This document shows positions 7,649 to 16,237 of a stretch of 64,000 bases of DNA, piece after piece. The position numbers and the translations under genes were made by a program. Within the stretch, counting starts at the first letter, position 1. Each line of letters opens with the position of its first letter. Origin of the DNA: Sporosarcina jiandibaonis (lineage in GTDB: Bacteria > Bacillota > Bacilli > Bacillales_A > Planococcaceae); contig NZ_JAAOIY010000001.1 in assembly GCF_013184495.1 (NCBI RefSeq), positions 1,240,001-1,304,000 of the forward strand, given 5' to 3'. The notes under the pieces were generated by a model. The model did no database searches. It was given only the letters and a program-made list of their open reading frames with translations, and had not been told where the DNA came from.

Positions 7649-9949
7649 TTGACAAAAAGCAGAAAGAAATTTTTCATTAAATTGCTCTCATTCATTACGA
7701 TTATCGCCACATTTCCCGTCTTGATTGTCGGGTTATTTTCATACTTAAAATCATCGGACATTATTCAATCGAATATAACAAATGAAAAAGAGCAAAGTGT
7801 TTATCAAATTCAAGCAAACTTTGAACAAGTCCTTCAAACGGTGGATCTTTCAGTGACGAACTTTGTCACATCCTACCAACTGACAAAAACATTAAATGAA
7901 CCGTTATCAGCAAGCCAGTTTCAACTTTACAATCAAACAAAGAAGGAAATCAATCTTCTCCAACGATTTGATGGCGGAATGGACGACTTCTTATTGGTGA
8001 GTACTAAAGAAGGTTGGCGCATCAATAATAATGGTCTTAGGAGGCTAAAACCTGGTCAAGCCGAAAAACTCATTGACCGTTATAGTCATTTATCCTATAT
8101 GTCCTCTTGGATAATTGAAGATAAGGATGAAGTTTTTTTTGATTCAACAGCTAACTCGTCGTGCAAAACATATATTAATCTAGTTAAAAAGTTGCCGCTT
8201 AATAATAATGATAAAAGCGGAATTGCGATTGCTTACATACCGATTTGTTACTTTGAAAATTTGTTAAAGAATAATCTCGATTCAGAAACGATTATGGTAT
8301 TGGACGAAAACTATCAAGTAGTCGGGCATAGCGACTTTTCAAATATCGGCAAAGACTTTTCTGATCGTCCATTTACAGCGAAACTAAGCTCACAAAAAAG
8401 AAATGTTGGACAATATAATGCCAGCAATGATGGAAGCGATTACAAAGTTATCTACCGTAAATCCGATTACAATAATTGGACTTACCTATCCATCATAAAA
8501 ATAAGCGAGTTGAATAAACAATCTCGTTCTATTGGTTGGTTCACGTTTATCATTAGTTCGGTTATGTTTATCGGCATATTGATTTTTGCACTCATTGCAT
8601 CACGTAAACTTTATGCCCCGATTAATAGACTCACAGAAACATTGTCCGACTCCTTTTCCAATCATATCGAAAGCGGTAAAAATACTGATGAATTTGGTAT
8701 CATTGAAAGTCAAATTCACCATATGCTCGAACAAAATGATCAACTTGAATCCAAGTTGCAAGGACAAATTGTTCAGCTGAAACAATTTTTCATGAGCAGA
8801 CTTCTACAAGGTAACTTGACGACAGCCGAATTGCCGGCTAAAATGGAATCGTTTAATTATCCAAAGTCCTGGAAAGGTTTTTCTGTTCTAGGAATTCAAA
8901 TTGATTCATTAGATGATCAAAAAAATCTAGTAGATAATGAGGATTTATTGCTATTTGCCATTAATACGATGGTCGAAGAAATGATTCCCCAAACGAATCG
9001 AATGACACCGATCGTTGTAAACAGAAGTCAAGTGACGATACTCTTTAATGAGCACGAATCTGAACATGAATTTACTGAAAGAATTACGTCGATTATCAAA
9101 GAAATACGCGAACGAATCGACAAAGAGTTAAATATATCCGTAAGTGTCGGGATAAGTAAAACCTATACCGATTTAGTCGATGCGCATCTGGCCCTGAAAG
9201 AAAGCCGAGAAGCTTTGCGTTACACGTTGAAGTTCGGTCCAGGATCGATCATCTTTTTCGATAAACTTCAAAGAGAATCGAGCTTCTTCACCTTCTACCC
9301 TAGACAAATTGAAAACGACTTATTTAATTCAATTAAGAATGGCGATAAGGCTGAAGTCGATGAAAACTTGGATAAGCTACTGGAATCATTATTCGATGAG
9401 CAATTGAGTAATCGGCAATTTGAAATCGCAATTGTCCGCTTGTTAACAAATCTAATTCAATTAACCGAGACTCTTGGTGTGAATGCGCTGGAATTCGAAA
9501 AACATAAATCTTTATTCGACCAATTATACGAATTCAGGACTTTGCCGGAAGTCGTCAACTGGTTTAAGAATATGATTATTTATCCGATGATGAATAAAGC
9601 TGAAGAACGCACACAGTCTCAATACAAAAATATATCGGATGAAATAATCCACATTGTACATCAGGAGTTCGATTCTGATTTAACGTTGAATTACATTGCG
9701 GATAAATTGCATTATAATGCGAATTACTTAAGCAGCATTTTCCGGAAAGAAACGAATATGTCCTTCAGTGATTACTTAACCTTATTCCGAATCAATAAAG
9801 CGAAAAAATGGCTTGAAGAAACGGATATCACCGTTAAAGAAATTGCTGAAAAACTTAATTACAACAACTCTCAAAACTTTATTCGTTCGTTCAGAAAAGT
9901 TGAAGGCACGACCCCTGGAAAGTATCGGGAAAGCAAAAGAAATCACTAA
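7649..9949 (+). CDS. Membrane-anchored AraC-family regulator, YesS/YtdP type
   Basis: 766 residues. A transmembrane segment (about 10-32), an extracellular sensor region of about 250 residues, a second transmembrane segment (about 290-315) followed by a HAMP-like stretch, a long middle region, and a C-terminal double helix-turn-helix AraC domain (about 665-760, 'LNYIADKLHYNANYLSSIF' and 'VKEIAEKLNYNNSQNFIRSF'). Length and layout match B. subtilis YesS and YtdP, which regulate rhamnogalacturonan use. The start is TTG with AAGGGGGG 8 bases upstream. Likely activates the neighbouring YesL unit and/or the 10007-14905 importer in response to an extracellular pectin oligomer (inference). Confidence 0.85.
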   Translation: MTKSRKKFFIKLLSFITIIATFPVLIVGLFSYLKSSDIIQSNITNEKEQSVYQIQANFEQVLQTVDLSVTNFVTSYQLTKTLNEPLSASQFQLYNQTKKEINLLQRFDGGMDDFLLVSTKEGWRINNNGLRRLKPGQAEKLIDRYSHLSYMSSWIIEDKDEVFFDSTANSSCKTYINLVKKLPLNNNDKSGIAIAYIPICYFENLLKNNLDSETIMVLDENYQVVGHSDFSNIGKDFSDRPFTAKLSSQKRNVGQYNASNDGSDYKVIYRKSDYNNWTYLSIIKISELNKQSRSIGWFTFIISSVMFIGILIFALIASRKLYAPINRLTETLSDSFSNHIESGKNTDEFGIIESQIHHMLEQNDQLESKLQGQIVQLKQFFMSRLLQGNLTTAELPAKMESFNYPKSWKGFSVLGIQIDSLDDQKNLVDNEDLLLFAINTMVEEMIPQTNRMTPIVVNRSQVTILFNEHESEHEFTERITSIIKEIRERIDKELNISVSVGISKTYTDLVDAHLALKESREALRYTLKFGPGSIIFFDKLQRESSFFTFYPRQIENDLFNSIKNGDKAEVDENLDKLLESLFDEQLSNRQFEIAIVRLLTNLIQLTETLGVNALEFEKHKSLFDQLYEFRTLPEVVNWFKNMIIYPMMNKAEERTQSQYKNISDEIIHIVHQEFDSDLTLNYIADKLHYNANYLSSIFRKETNMSFSDYLTLFRINKAKKWLEETDITVKEIAEKLNYNNSQNFIRSFRKVEGTTPGKYRESKRNH

Positions 9950-9956
9950 TGAAAAT

Positions 9957-9997
9957 GCCATCATATGAGGGGGCTCTCCTCCCCTATGATGGTATTT
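9957..9997 (+). terminator. Rho-independent terminator (bidirectional)
   Basis: Stem CCATCATA...TATGATGG with an inner GGGG/CCCC pair and a T-run (TATTTTTTATT). It lies right after the AraC regulator and between convergent genes. Confidence 0.75.
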
Positions 9998-10006
9998 TTT
10001 ATTGTA

Positions 10007-11023
10007 TTATTCATTTGCAAGCTGCCGTACCAACCAATCATAGGATTGTTCGCCGCAAATTTCATGGCCGCCCTCGAATATATGAGATGCTAATGCTTCT
10101 TCTGCATTAAATTCTTTATATATTGAAGTCAATTTTCCTAAGGCTAGAGAAACTTGATCTAGAGGAAATAAATGATCCGCATTTCCCGACTCTATGAAAA
10201 GCGCTCTCGGAACAATCAATCCGATTAAATCAGGCATCTTGGCGTAGGTTAATATTCCAGGTATGTAATTATCTAGACAATGTCGCCTGTCCATAATACT
10301 TCCTTTGAATGTGCTCGTGTAGCCGCTTATCACTGTCGCTTTCAATCTTTCATCAAGAATCGATGTGAAAGCAGCAACTAGTCCGCCGCCGGAAATGCCC
10401 ATGCAACCAATAAGATTTTCATCCACATAATCCAATGTTTGCACAAAATCAATCAAGCGTCGGCATTCCTGAACTCGCAACCCCGGTAAGGTTTTTCCGA
10501 CTAATAACAATTGACTCGCAATCATGTAACAAGAGTTATCCGTTGGTAATCCTTTACCCTGATCGGCCTGTAGTTTGCGATCTCCGAATCCGACCAATTC
10601 CGGAACGACTACGACAAAACCTTTGTTGACAAGCTCGACCGCGAACTCTTTATGATACCCCTCTTCTGATCTCTTCGAATAGTCGGAATTTAAACCAACC
10701 GCTTCCTTACTACCGTACCCATGACCATGGATCGTGACAACAGCCGGAAATTTCCCGTTGTTCCTCGACTTTGGAATTAATACATAAACAGGCATTCTTA
10801 GCGGATTAATTGTCGTAATTTCAATACGCATCCTCCAATAAGCGCCCATGTCGGATCTTTCAAGCAACAATGGATTTAAAGGTTCTTTTTTATCATCAAA
10901 GTTTCCTAAAGACTTGCGGACCTTTTCTTTCAAACTAGTTTGCCAGTCCGCATTGTATATAGTGGAATGTTGATTAACACATTCCTTATACAAACTCTCT
11001 AAATACAAATCAGCAGACCACAA
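10007..11023 (-). CDS. Alpha/beta hydrolase (acetylesterase / dienelactone-hydrolase-like)
   Basis: 338 residues. Oxyanion segment 'TIHGHGYG', nucleophile elbow GISGGG (about 212-217) and the late histidine in 'EGGHEICG' form an alpha/beta hydrolase triad; an acid residue is likely in 'GNADHLFPLDQV'. The layout matches the large cytoplasmic acetyl-xylan/dienelactone type esterases. No signal peptide, so it acts on imported oligomers, perhaps removing acetyl groups from pectin fragments (inference from position downstream of the importer). The start is TTG with GGAGG 7 bases upstream. A 420-base repeat-filled gap separates it from the permease gene, so cotranscription is uncertain. Confidence 0.75.
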   Translation of the reverse strand: MWSADLYLESLYKECVNQHSTIYNADWQTSLKEKVRKSLGNFDDKKEPLNPLLLERSDMGAYWRMRIEITTINPLRMPVYVLIPKSRNNGKFPAVVTIHGHGYGSKEAVGLNSDYSKRSEEGYHKEFAVELVNKGFVVVVPELVGFGDRKLQADQGKGLPTDNSCYMIASQLLLVGKTLPGLRVQECRRLIDFVQTLDYVDENLIGCMGISGGGLVAAFTSILDERLKATVISGYTSTFKGSIMDRRHCLDNYIPGILTYAKMPDLIGLIVPRALFIESGNADHLFPLDQVSLALGKLTSIYKEFNAEEALASHIFEGGHEICGEQSYDWLVRQLANE

Positions 11024-11118
11024 TTTAATTCCTCCAAACTGAATTTGTACTATCCACTTATATGCAAGCGTTTTTTAGCAATCCCTCCCTTAACTACCCC
11101 CATATAATTAAATCTATA

Positions 11119-11376
11119 GTTGATTGGAGTGCAGGGCGGCGACTCCAGCGGGATCAAGCGGAAAAGATGGAGAAAGAAGTACACTTTCTCCTTAGGTGAG
11201 ACCCCGCAGGCAGCGCAGCGAAAGCCGTGACGAAGAACGGCTTTTGCGACCTAAAAGCGTAAGCGTTTGGGAGCACCGGATGTAAGACCGCAAAATTATA
11301 CAAATCGAACTCTTCGTTGTTCGATTGGCTCAGCGCTCGCCCGCAGGAAAGCGCCGCCCGGAACGGAAGTCAACGG
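11119..11376. repeat. Repeat family A, copy A1 (expanded, several hairpins)
   Basis: This fills the 420-base gap between the hydrolase and permease genes. It begins GTTGATTGGAGTGCAGG and ends GAACGGAAGTCAACGG, like copies A2, A3 and A4, but is about 258 bp rather than 125-160. The extra length consists of hairpins: GGAGAAAG/CTTTCTCC, AAAGCCGT/ACGGCTTT, a short AAAGCG..CGTTT and AATCGAAC/GTTCGATT. No ribosome site or coding pattern. Confidence 0.8.
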
Positions 11377-11445
11377 CATCGGATACTTTTCCTATTCCCC
11401 CTGCGCTAACTGGACAGCTCCATTATCGTGAATTAATTATCGACA

Positions 11446-12321
11446 TTATTCTTTAATAGATCCCAATAGTGCACCCTTTGCAAAGTGTTTCTGCAGGAAC
11501 GGGTAAACGAGTAATACAGGAACTGTTGCGACTACGATGACTGCCATCTTAACTGATTGTGATGGCGGTGGTACGTCTGTGTATTCTGCACTGTCGTAGT
11601 TCATGCCGGTAGCCAAAACAACAATTTGACGAAGTAATACTTGAACAGGCCATTTTGCGGCATCGCTCAAGTACAATATCGCGTGCATATACGTGTTCCA
11701 ATATGTAACCGCGTAAAACAATGAAATCGTTGCGATTGCCGGTAATGAACATGGAATGATGATTCTAAATAAGATTCCAAAGTCATTCGCCCCGTCAATC
11801 TTAGCTGATTCCTCCAAACCATAAGGCAGGTTCTGGAAGAAAGTTTTCAATATAATCATGTTAAAAACGTTAATTGATACTGGGATAATTAGTGAAGCCA
11901 ATGAATCTAGCAATCCCGTTTGTTGAACAACGATAAACGTTGGAATGATTCCACCGTTAAATAGCATCGTAAAGATAATGAAGAACATAATATATCTTCT
12001 TCCTACAAGATCTTTACGCGATAGCCCGTAAGCTGTTAATGTGGATAATAGCATGCTCCAAAGCGTTCCCGCTACAGTTACAAATATTGAAACCATAACA
12101 GATTTCACAACAGTATCCGTTGAAAAGATATATTTATAGGCACTTAATGTGAACTTAGTCGGAAATAAGAGGAACCTCTTCTCTGCTATTTCTGCTCCAG
12201 TTGCAAACGAACTACCGACAACGTGAATGAACGGCAGTATCATTATTAAGGCTAAGATTGTCAGTAATGTGGCGTTAATGATATTAAATATGCGTGTGCC
12301 TATTTGCTTGTCACCAATCAT
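11446..12321 (-). CDS. CUT1 ABC sugar permease, YtcP/LplC type
   Basis: 291 residues with about six transmembrane segments. A C-terminal EAA loop 'EESAKIDGANDFGILFRI' (about 175-192) contacts the ATPase. The start and the long 'DVPPPSQSVKMA' stretch near 250-265 are typical of LplC/YtcP proteins, which with YteP and a YtcQ binding protein import rhamnogalacturonan-derived oligosaccharides in Bacillus. Third gene of SBP-permease-permease; 23 bases separate it from the previous gene. GGAGG lies 8 bases before ATG. No ATPase gene is present, so a shared MsmX-type ATPase is expected. Confidence 0.88.
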   Translation of the reverse strand: MIGDKQIGTRIFNIINATLLTILALIMILPFIHVVGSSFATGAEIAEKRFLLFPTKFTLSAYKYIFSTDTVVKSVMVSIFVTVAGTLWSMLLSTLTAYGLSRKDLVGRRYIMFFIIFTMLFNGGIIPTFIVVQQTGLLDSLASLIIPVSINVFNMIILKTFFQNLPYGLEESAKIDGANDFGILFRIIIPCSLPAIATISLFYAVTYWNTYMHAILYLSDAAKWPVQVLLRQIVVLATGMNYDSAEYTDVPPPSQSVKMAVIVVATVPVLLVYPFLQKHFAKGALLGSIKE

Positions 12322-12344
12322 TTTTTAATCCTCCTAAAAAATTA

Positions 12345-13307
12345 TTAATAAACTCCTTCTTCGCCGTTCTTTTTCGCTAACCAGTTAGCAAAAACAACTA
12401 AAGCGAGACCGACGAATCCCTTGAAAAATCCAACTGCTGTTGCGTAACTGAATTGACCCTGTCTGAGTCCGGCAACATAAACGTAGGTATCAAAGATTTC
12501 TGCAACATGTCTATTAGTTGAGTTCATCAATAAGTAAACATGTTCAAATCCTAGTTCAAGTACATCACCGATTTTTAGGATTAATAGGATTACAATGACA
12601 CTCTTAATAGCAGGCAGCGTAATATGCCAAATTTGTCTAAAGCGATTCGCGCCGTCCATTTTAGCAGCCTCATATAATTGAGGGTCAACTGAAGCGATTG
12701 CAGCAAGGAAAATAATTGTTCCCCATCCTGCTTCACGCCAAATGATTTGCAAGATATACATCGGACGGAACCAAGTAGAATCTAGCAGGAAGTTAATAGG
12801 TTGGAAACCGAAAAACTCCAACACGCCATTAATGATTCCGCCATCAAGCGTTAGTAGAACATAACTGATAGAAACGACAACAACCCATGACATGAAATGG
12901 GGTAAATAAATTAGCGTTTGAATCGCGCGTTTATAATAATTTCTTCTAACCTCGTTTAACATTAATGCGATAACGATCGGAATCGGGAAGAAGATAAATA
13001 ACTGCAAACCAAACAATATGAGGGTATTTTTTAAAATCATCCAGAAATCTGGCGAAGAAAATAATCTTCTAAAATGTTCGAATCCTACCCATTCACTACC
13101 AGAAATACCCAAATACGGTTTGTAATCTTGGAAAGAAATAATCAATCCGTACATCGGCACGTACTTATATATAAACAAATATATAAGTCCTGGAGCGATC
13201 ATCAAATAAAGCAATTTATTCTTCGCGATTTGTTTTAATAATTTACTTTCCTGTTTAGGCTTGCTTTTAACTACCTCTCGTGTCGCAACCTCGCTACTCA
13301 TACTCAT
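12345..13307 (-). CDS. CUT1 ABC sugar permease, YteP/LplB type
   Basis: About 320 residues. The N-terminal cytoplasmic tail is basic, followed by about six membrane segments. 'LYLMIAPGLIYLFIYKYVPMY' near 34-54 and 'ISFQDYKPYLGI' are hallmarks of LplB/YteP permeases. The EAA loop 'EAAKMDGANRFRQIWHI' lies near 213-229. It pairs with the 11446 permease and the binding protein at 13394. I chose the ATG at 13307; a GTG one codon earlier and an ATG two codons later are equally possible because the ribosome site (AAAGAG) is weak. Confidence 0.87.
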   Translation of the reverse strand: MSMSSEVATREVVKSKPKQESKLLKQIAKNKLLYLMIAPGLIYLFIYKYVPMYGLIISFQDYKPYLGISGSEWVGFEHFRRLFSSPDFWMILKNTLILFGLQLFIFFPIPIVIALMLNEVRRNYYKRAIQTLIYLPHFMSWVVVVSISYVLLTLDGGIINGVLEFFGFQPINFLLDSTWFRPMYILQIIWREAGWGTIIFLAAIASVDPQLYEAAKMDGANRFRQIWHITLPAIKSVIVILLILKIGDVLELGFEHVYLLMNSTNRHVAEIFDTYVYVAGLRQGQFSYATAVGFFKGFVGLALVVFANWLAKKNGEEGVY

Positions 13308-13351
13308 CACTCTTTCTGTAAGTAGATGTATATTAATTTCCTATAAAGAAT

Positions 13352-13385
13352 AAAGGAAGCCCACTAAAGAACTGGTCTTCCTTCA
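13352..13385 (-). promoter_or_regulatory. Stem-loop between binding-protein and permease genes
   Basis: Arms AAGGAAG and CTTCCTT directly after the binding-protein stop codon. This is the position where importer operons often keep a hairpin that protects the binding-protein mRNA and lowers permease expression. Confidence 0.5.
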
Positions 13386-13393
13386 CCTTTTAA

Positions 13394-14905
13394 TTATCTA
13401 GAAGCGTTGAATTCTTCAATAATTTTGCTTCCGCCTTGTGCTTTCCACTTCTCGACTTCAGCGTCAAAACCAGCTTCGTCGATTTCGCCTAACATGTAGT
13501 TGTATGTTGCATCATTGATGATTTCTTGCAATCTAGCACCGTCTTTAACATACGTATCTGAATCTAACGTTATCGTAGGGTCGTGAATTAAGTGCTTATC
13601 ATTTTCTAGTATTAGCTCTTCAACTTTTTGTCTTGGCTCATAATTGTGTTGTGATTCATATCTTCCGTTAGTTGCTGGTTCGCCGATTCCCAACATATTG
13701 TAAGCGAATACTTCTCTTTCGATTGTATCTTGATCATCGCCAACAACCGCAAAACCGTTTTCAACTGTATAGTGTTCACCTTCTACACCCCATTGTACGA
13801 GGTTCGAAAATTCTGGTGTCATCATTAGATCGAAAAATGCTAGAACGTCTTTAAGTTCTTCTTCTGTCTTAATTGCAGATTTAGGGAATACGATTTCGTT
13901 GTTATATCCCGGGTTAGACCAAACTGTAAACTCGCCGCTTGGACCTGCAACATAGTTGTGAACGTCATACTCTAAATCAGGGTTGAGCTCCATAGCATCG
14001 TTATACATGCCTAGCACATCAACCATAGCGCCTACATACATGCCTGCTGTTCCATTTTTAAACATTGCTTGCTGATCTTCTTTACTTGTTACAGGGAAAT
14101 CCTGGTTCATGAATTTATTATCTCTTAACTTCTTAACAAAGTTCATAGACTCTTTGTACTCTGGGAACATGAATTCCGGTAATAGTTCGCCGTCTTTCTC
14201 GCCCCAGTTATTTGGAGTTCCGTGCCATGACGCAATTGTCTTGAAGACTCCGAAGACTAAATCGCTTCTATCCGTTAAACCGATTGTGTCATTCTTACCA
14301 TTTCCGTCTGGATCATCTTCTGAAAATGCTCTTGCCATTTCATAAAACTCATCTACAGTTTTTGGTGCTTCTAGTCCAAGCTTATCTGCCCAATCTTTAC
14401 GATAGATAAGTCCTTGTCTAGAAAACGGACGACCTTGATATAATGAATACACTTTTCCGTCTACCATTGTGTTCTTAACAACTGTTTCATTCAATTTAGC
14501 TAAATTCTTAAACTCATCAAAGTAAGGTCCGATTTCCCAGAACTGGCCATCGCGGATTGCTTCTTTAAACTGAATAACCTGGTCCGCACCCATAGTAACC
14601 GCTTGCGGGAATGTTCCTGTAGCGAAAGCAGTATTCAACTTATCACTATAGTTGTTATCCGGAACCCATTCGATGTCTAGCTCAACATTCGCTTTTTCTT
14701 CAAGCAATTTTTTAAGCTTGTCATCTGGAACTTCCGCTGTATGAAGCTTCGTCATGATCGAAATCTTTGGTTTAGCTTTTTCTTCAGCCTTGTCTGTTGC
14801 GCCGTCTTTCTTGTCTGTGGAACCGCCTTCATCGTTACTGCATGCAACTACAACAAGCATTAAAACCATTGAAAATAGTACTACCAACATCTTCTTTAAC
14901 TTCAA
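13394..14905 (-). CDS. Extracellular sugar-binding lipoprotein, YtcQ/LplA type
   Basis: 503 residues with a lipoprotein signal peptide (lipobox VVACS, Cys about 22) and an Asp/Glu/Lys-rich linker, then a two-lobed family 1 solute-binding fold. Size (about 500) and motifs such as 'RPFSRQGLIYRKDW' and 'DPDGNGKNDTIGL' (a calcium-binding-like loop) are typical of LplA/YtcQ. Likely binds unsaturated rhamnogalacturonan oligosaccharides (inference from the family). The start is TTG (AGGGG about 10 bases upstream); an overlapping ATG is out of frame. The divergent LacI gene and an upstream cre site suggest local and CcpA control. Confidence 0.88.
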   Translation of the reverse strand: MKLKKMLVVLFSMVLMLVVVACSNDEGGSTDKKDGATDKAEEKAKPKISIMTKLHTAEVPDDKLKKLLEEKANVELDIEWVPDNNYSDKLNTAFATGTFPQAVTMGADQVIQFKEAIRDGQFWEIGPYFDEFKNLAKLNETVVKNTMVDGKVYSLYQGRPFSRQGLIYRKDWADKLGLEAPKTVDEFYEMARAFSEDDPDGNGKNDTIGLTDRSDLVFGVFKTIASWHGTPNNWGEKDGELLPEFMFPEYKESMNFVKKLRDNKFMNQDFPVTSKEDQQAMFKNGTAGMYVGAMVDVLGMYNDAMELNPDLEYDVHNYVAGPSGEFTVWSNPGYNNEIVFPKSAIKTEEELKDVLAFFDLMMTPEFSNLVQWGVEGEHYTVENGFAVVGDDQDTIEREVFAYNMLGIGEPATNGRYESQHNYEPRQKVEELILENDKHLIHDPTITLDSDTYVKDGARLQEIINDATYNYMLGEIDEAGFDAEVEKWKAQGGSKIIEEFNASR

Positions 14906-14993
14906 TTCATCTGCACCCCTTTTGGTTTATACATCTTTTTCTGTATTGCCTTTTGGAACTGTCCTCATCATAAGACAACTCTGATAATTTCGT

Positions 14994-15022
14994 ATATAAT
15001 CAGTTTCTTATCCAACCCGCAA
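14994..15022 (-). promoter_or_regulatory. Candidate sigma-A promoter of the YtcQ-type operon
   Basis: Reading the minus strand: TTGCGG (15022-15017), a 17-base spacer and TTATAT (14999-14994), about 90 bases upstream of the TTG start. Confidence 0.4.
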
Positions 15023-15039
15023 ACCTTGTCGTATCGACA

Positions 15040-15053
15040 TGATAACGCTTACA
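15040..15053. promoter_or_regulatory. Candidate cre (CcpA) site
   Basis: TGATAACGCTTACA matches the cre consensus TGWAANCGNTNWCA with one mismatch. It lies just upstream of the candidate promoter of the YtcQ-type operon. The identical 14 bases occur at 50966-50979 in front of another binding-protein gene. Confidence 0.55.
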
Positions 15054-15120
15054 ACCTAATGATATGATTATCGTTTTTATGTAATTAAACCTACCTTTCG
15101 GGAAAATTGGCAATCAAAAA

Positions 15121-15134
15121 TGAAAACGTTGTTA
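15121..15134. promoter_or_regulatory. Candidate cre or LacI-family operator
   Basis: TGAAAACGTTGTTA, one mismatch to cre, 50 bases before the LacI gene. Its right half ACGTTGTTA is shared with the perfect palindrome in the uxaC promoter (39938-39951), so it may instead be an operator of the local LacI protein. Confidence 0.45.
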
Positions 15135-15185
15135 TATTATGTTACATTATTATCAATGACGAAATACGGAAATGGGTGATTATAA

Positions 15186-16163
15186 ATGAACGTGACAATA
15201 AAAGACATAGCTAAAATCGCAGGTGTCAGTTATTCAACTGTTTCCAAAGCGCTGAATAATAGCCCCTTAGTAAAAAGCGATACAAAAGAACGAATTGTCG
15301 CTATCGCAAAAGAAATCGGGTATGAACCTAATTTTGCTGCTCAACGACTTGTTTCAAAACAGACGAAGATTATCGGTTTGATATGGCCGACAATTGAACG
15401 TGTCGTTCTTTCCACGTTAGTTACTAAAATTAGCGATGAAATAAATAAAACACCCTACTCCATGATTCTCTCCGTCGATCCTGTGCAAGCTTCTTTGGAG
15501 ACATTTAGGCGGTTCCAGGTAGATGGAATTATTTTATTCGAGGAAAATGTAGATGTTGCGGTCGACCCAAGTTCTACTCCCTTATTATCGTATGGAGTAG
15601 CCAGAAAAGGACCAGCCAATTATCCAATTATTGATGCAAATCATGAACAAGCCATGTATGAAGCCGTCAAATATTTATACGCTTTAAATCATGCAAATAT
15701 CGCCTATATCGGGGACTTTTCCCCTACGGACCCGATGCAGGTGCAAAAGTACAAAGGATTTGTCAAAGCAATGAAGGATTTTAACCTTCCTGTCGAAGAA
15801 CATAATCTTATTAACACATCTGGATTGGATTGGTACGACGGCTACACCGCGACAAGGAAGTTTTTAAGCCTTCCAAATCGACCGACTGCAATTGTCGGCG
15901 GGAGTTATGATATTAGCGGCGGGATTATTCGCGGAATTAAGGAAGCCAATCTCGATATTCCAAAAGATATCTCCATTATTAGTTATGACAACATCCCCCA
16001 AATGGAAAACATGGAAATCCCACTGACAAGCATCGGCGTCCCCGTCGATAAATTAGCAATTGAAATCGTCCAATCGATGATTAAGATTATTGAAGAAAAA
16101 GAAAGCCAACCAGTCGTTATTAAAATGACACCTGAATTGACGGTTAGAGCTAGTTGTAAATAA
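15186..16163 (+). CDS. LacI-family transcriptional repressor
   Basis: 325 residues. N-terminal helix-turn-helix 'TIKDIAKIAGVSYSTVSKAL' (4-23) and hinge region, then a periplasmic-binding-protein-like effector domain (about 60-325). Divergent from the YtcQ-type importer, with candidate operators in the 280-base gap, so it probably controls that importer and itself. The start is ATG with GGGTGAT upstream. The inducer is unknown; a pectin-derived sugar is expected. Confidence 0.9.
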   Translation: MNVTIKDIAKIAGVSYSTVSKALNNSPLVKSDTKERIVAIAKEIGYEPNFAAQRLVSKQTKIIGLIWPTIERVVLSTLVTKISDEINKTPYSMILSVDPVQASLETFRRFQVDGIILFEENVDVAVDPSSTPLLSYGVARKGPANYPIIDANHEQAMYEAVKYLYALNHANIAYIGDFSPTDPMQVQKYKGFVKAMKDFNLPVEEHNLINTSGLDWYDGYTATRKFLSLPNRPTAIVGGSYDISGGIIRGIKEANLDIPKDISIISYDNIPQMENMEIPLTSIGVPVDKLAIEIVQSMIKIIEEKESQPVVIKMTPELTVRASCK

Positions 16164-16237
16164 AAAAACTAGGCAGTGTACATTAAAAGTCCTACTATTA
16201 TATAAATGAACTAAACAGCAAGAAAGGCGGGATCTTC

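Noticed and set aside
7449..7652. 67-codon frame upstream of the AraC regulator
   Set aside because: No ribosome site, overlaps the regulator's start, AT-rich composition of the intergenic region.
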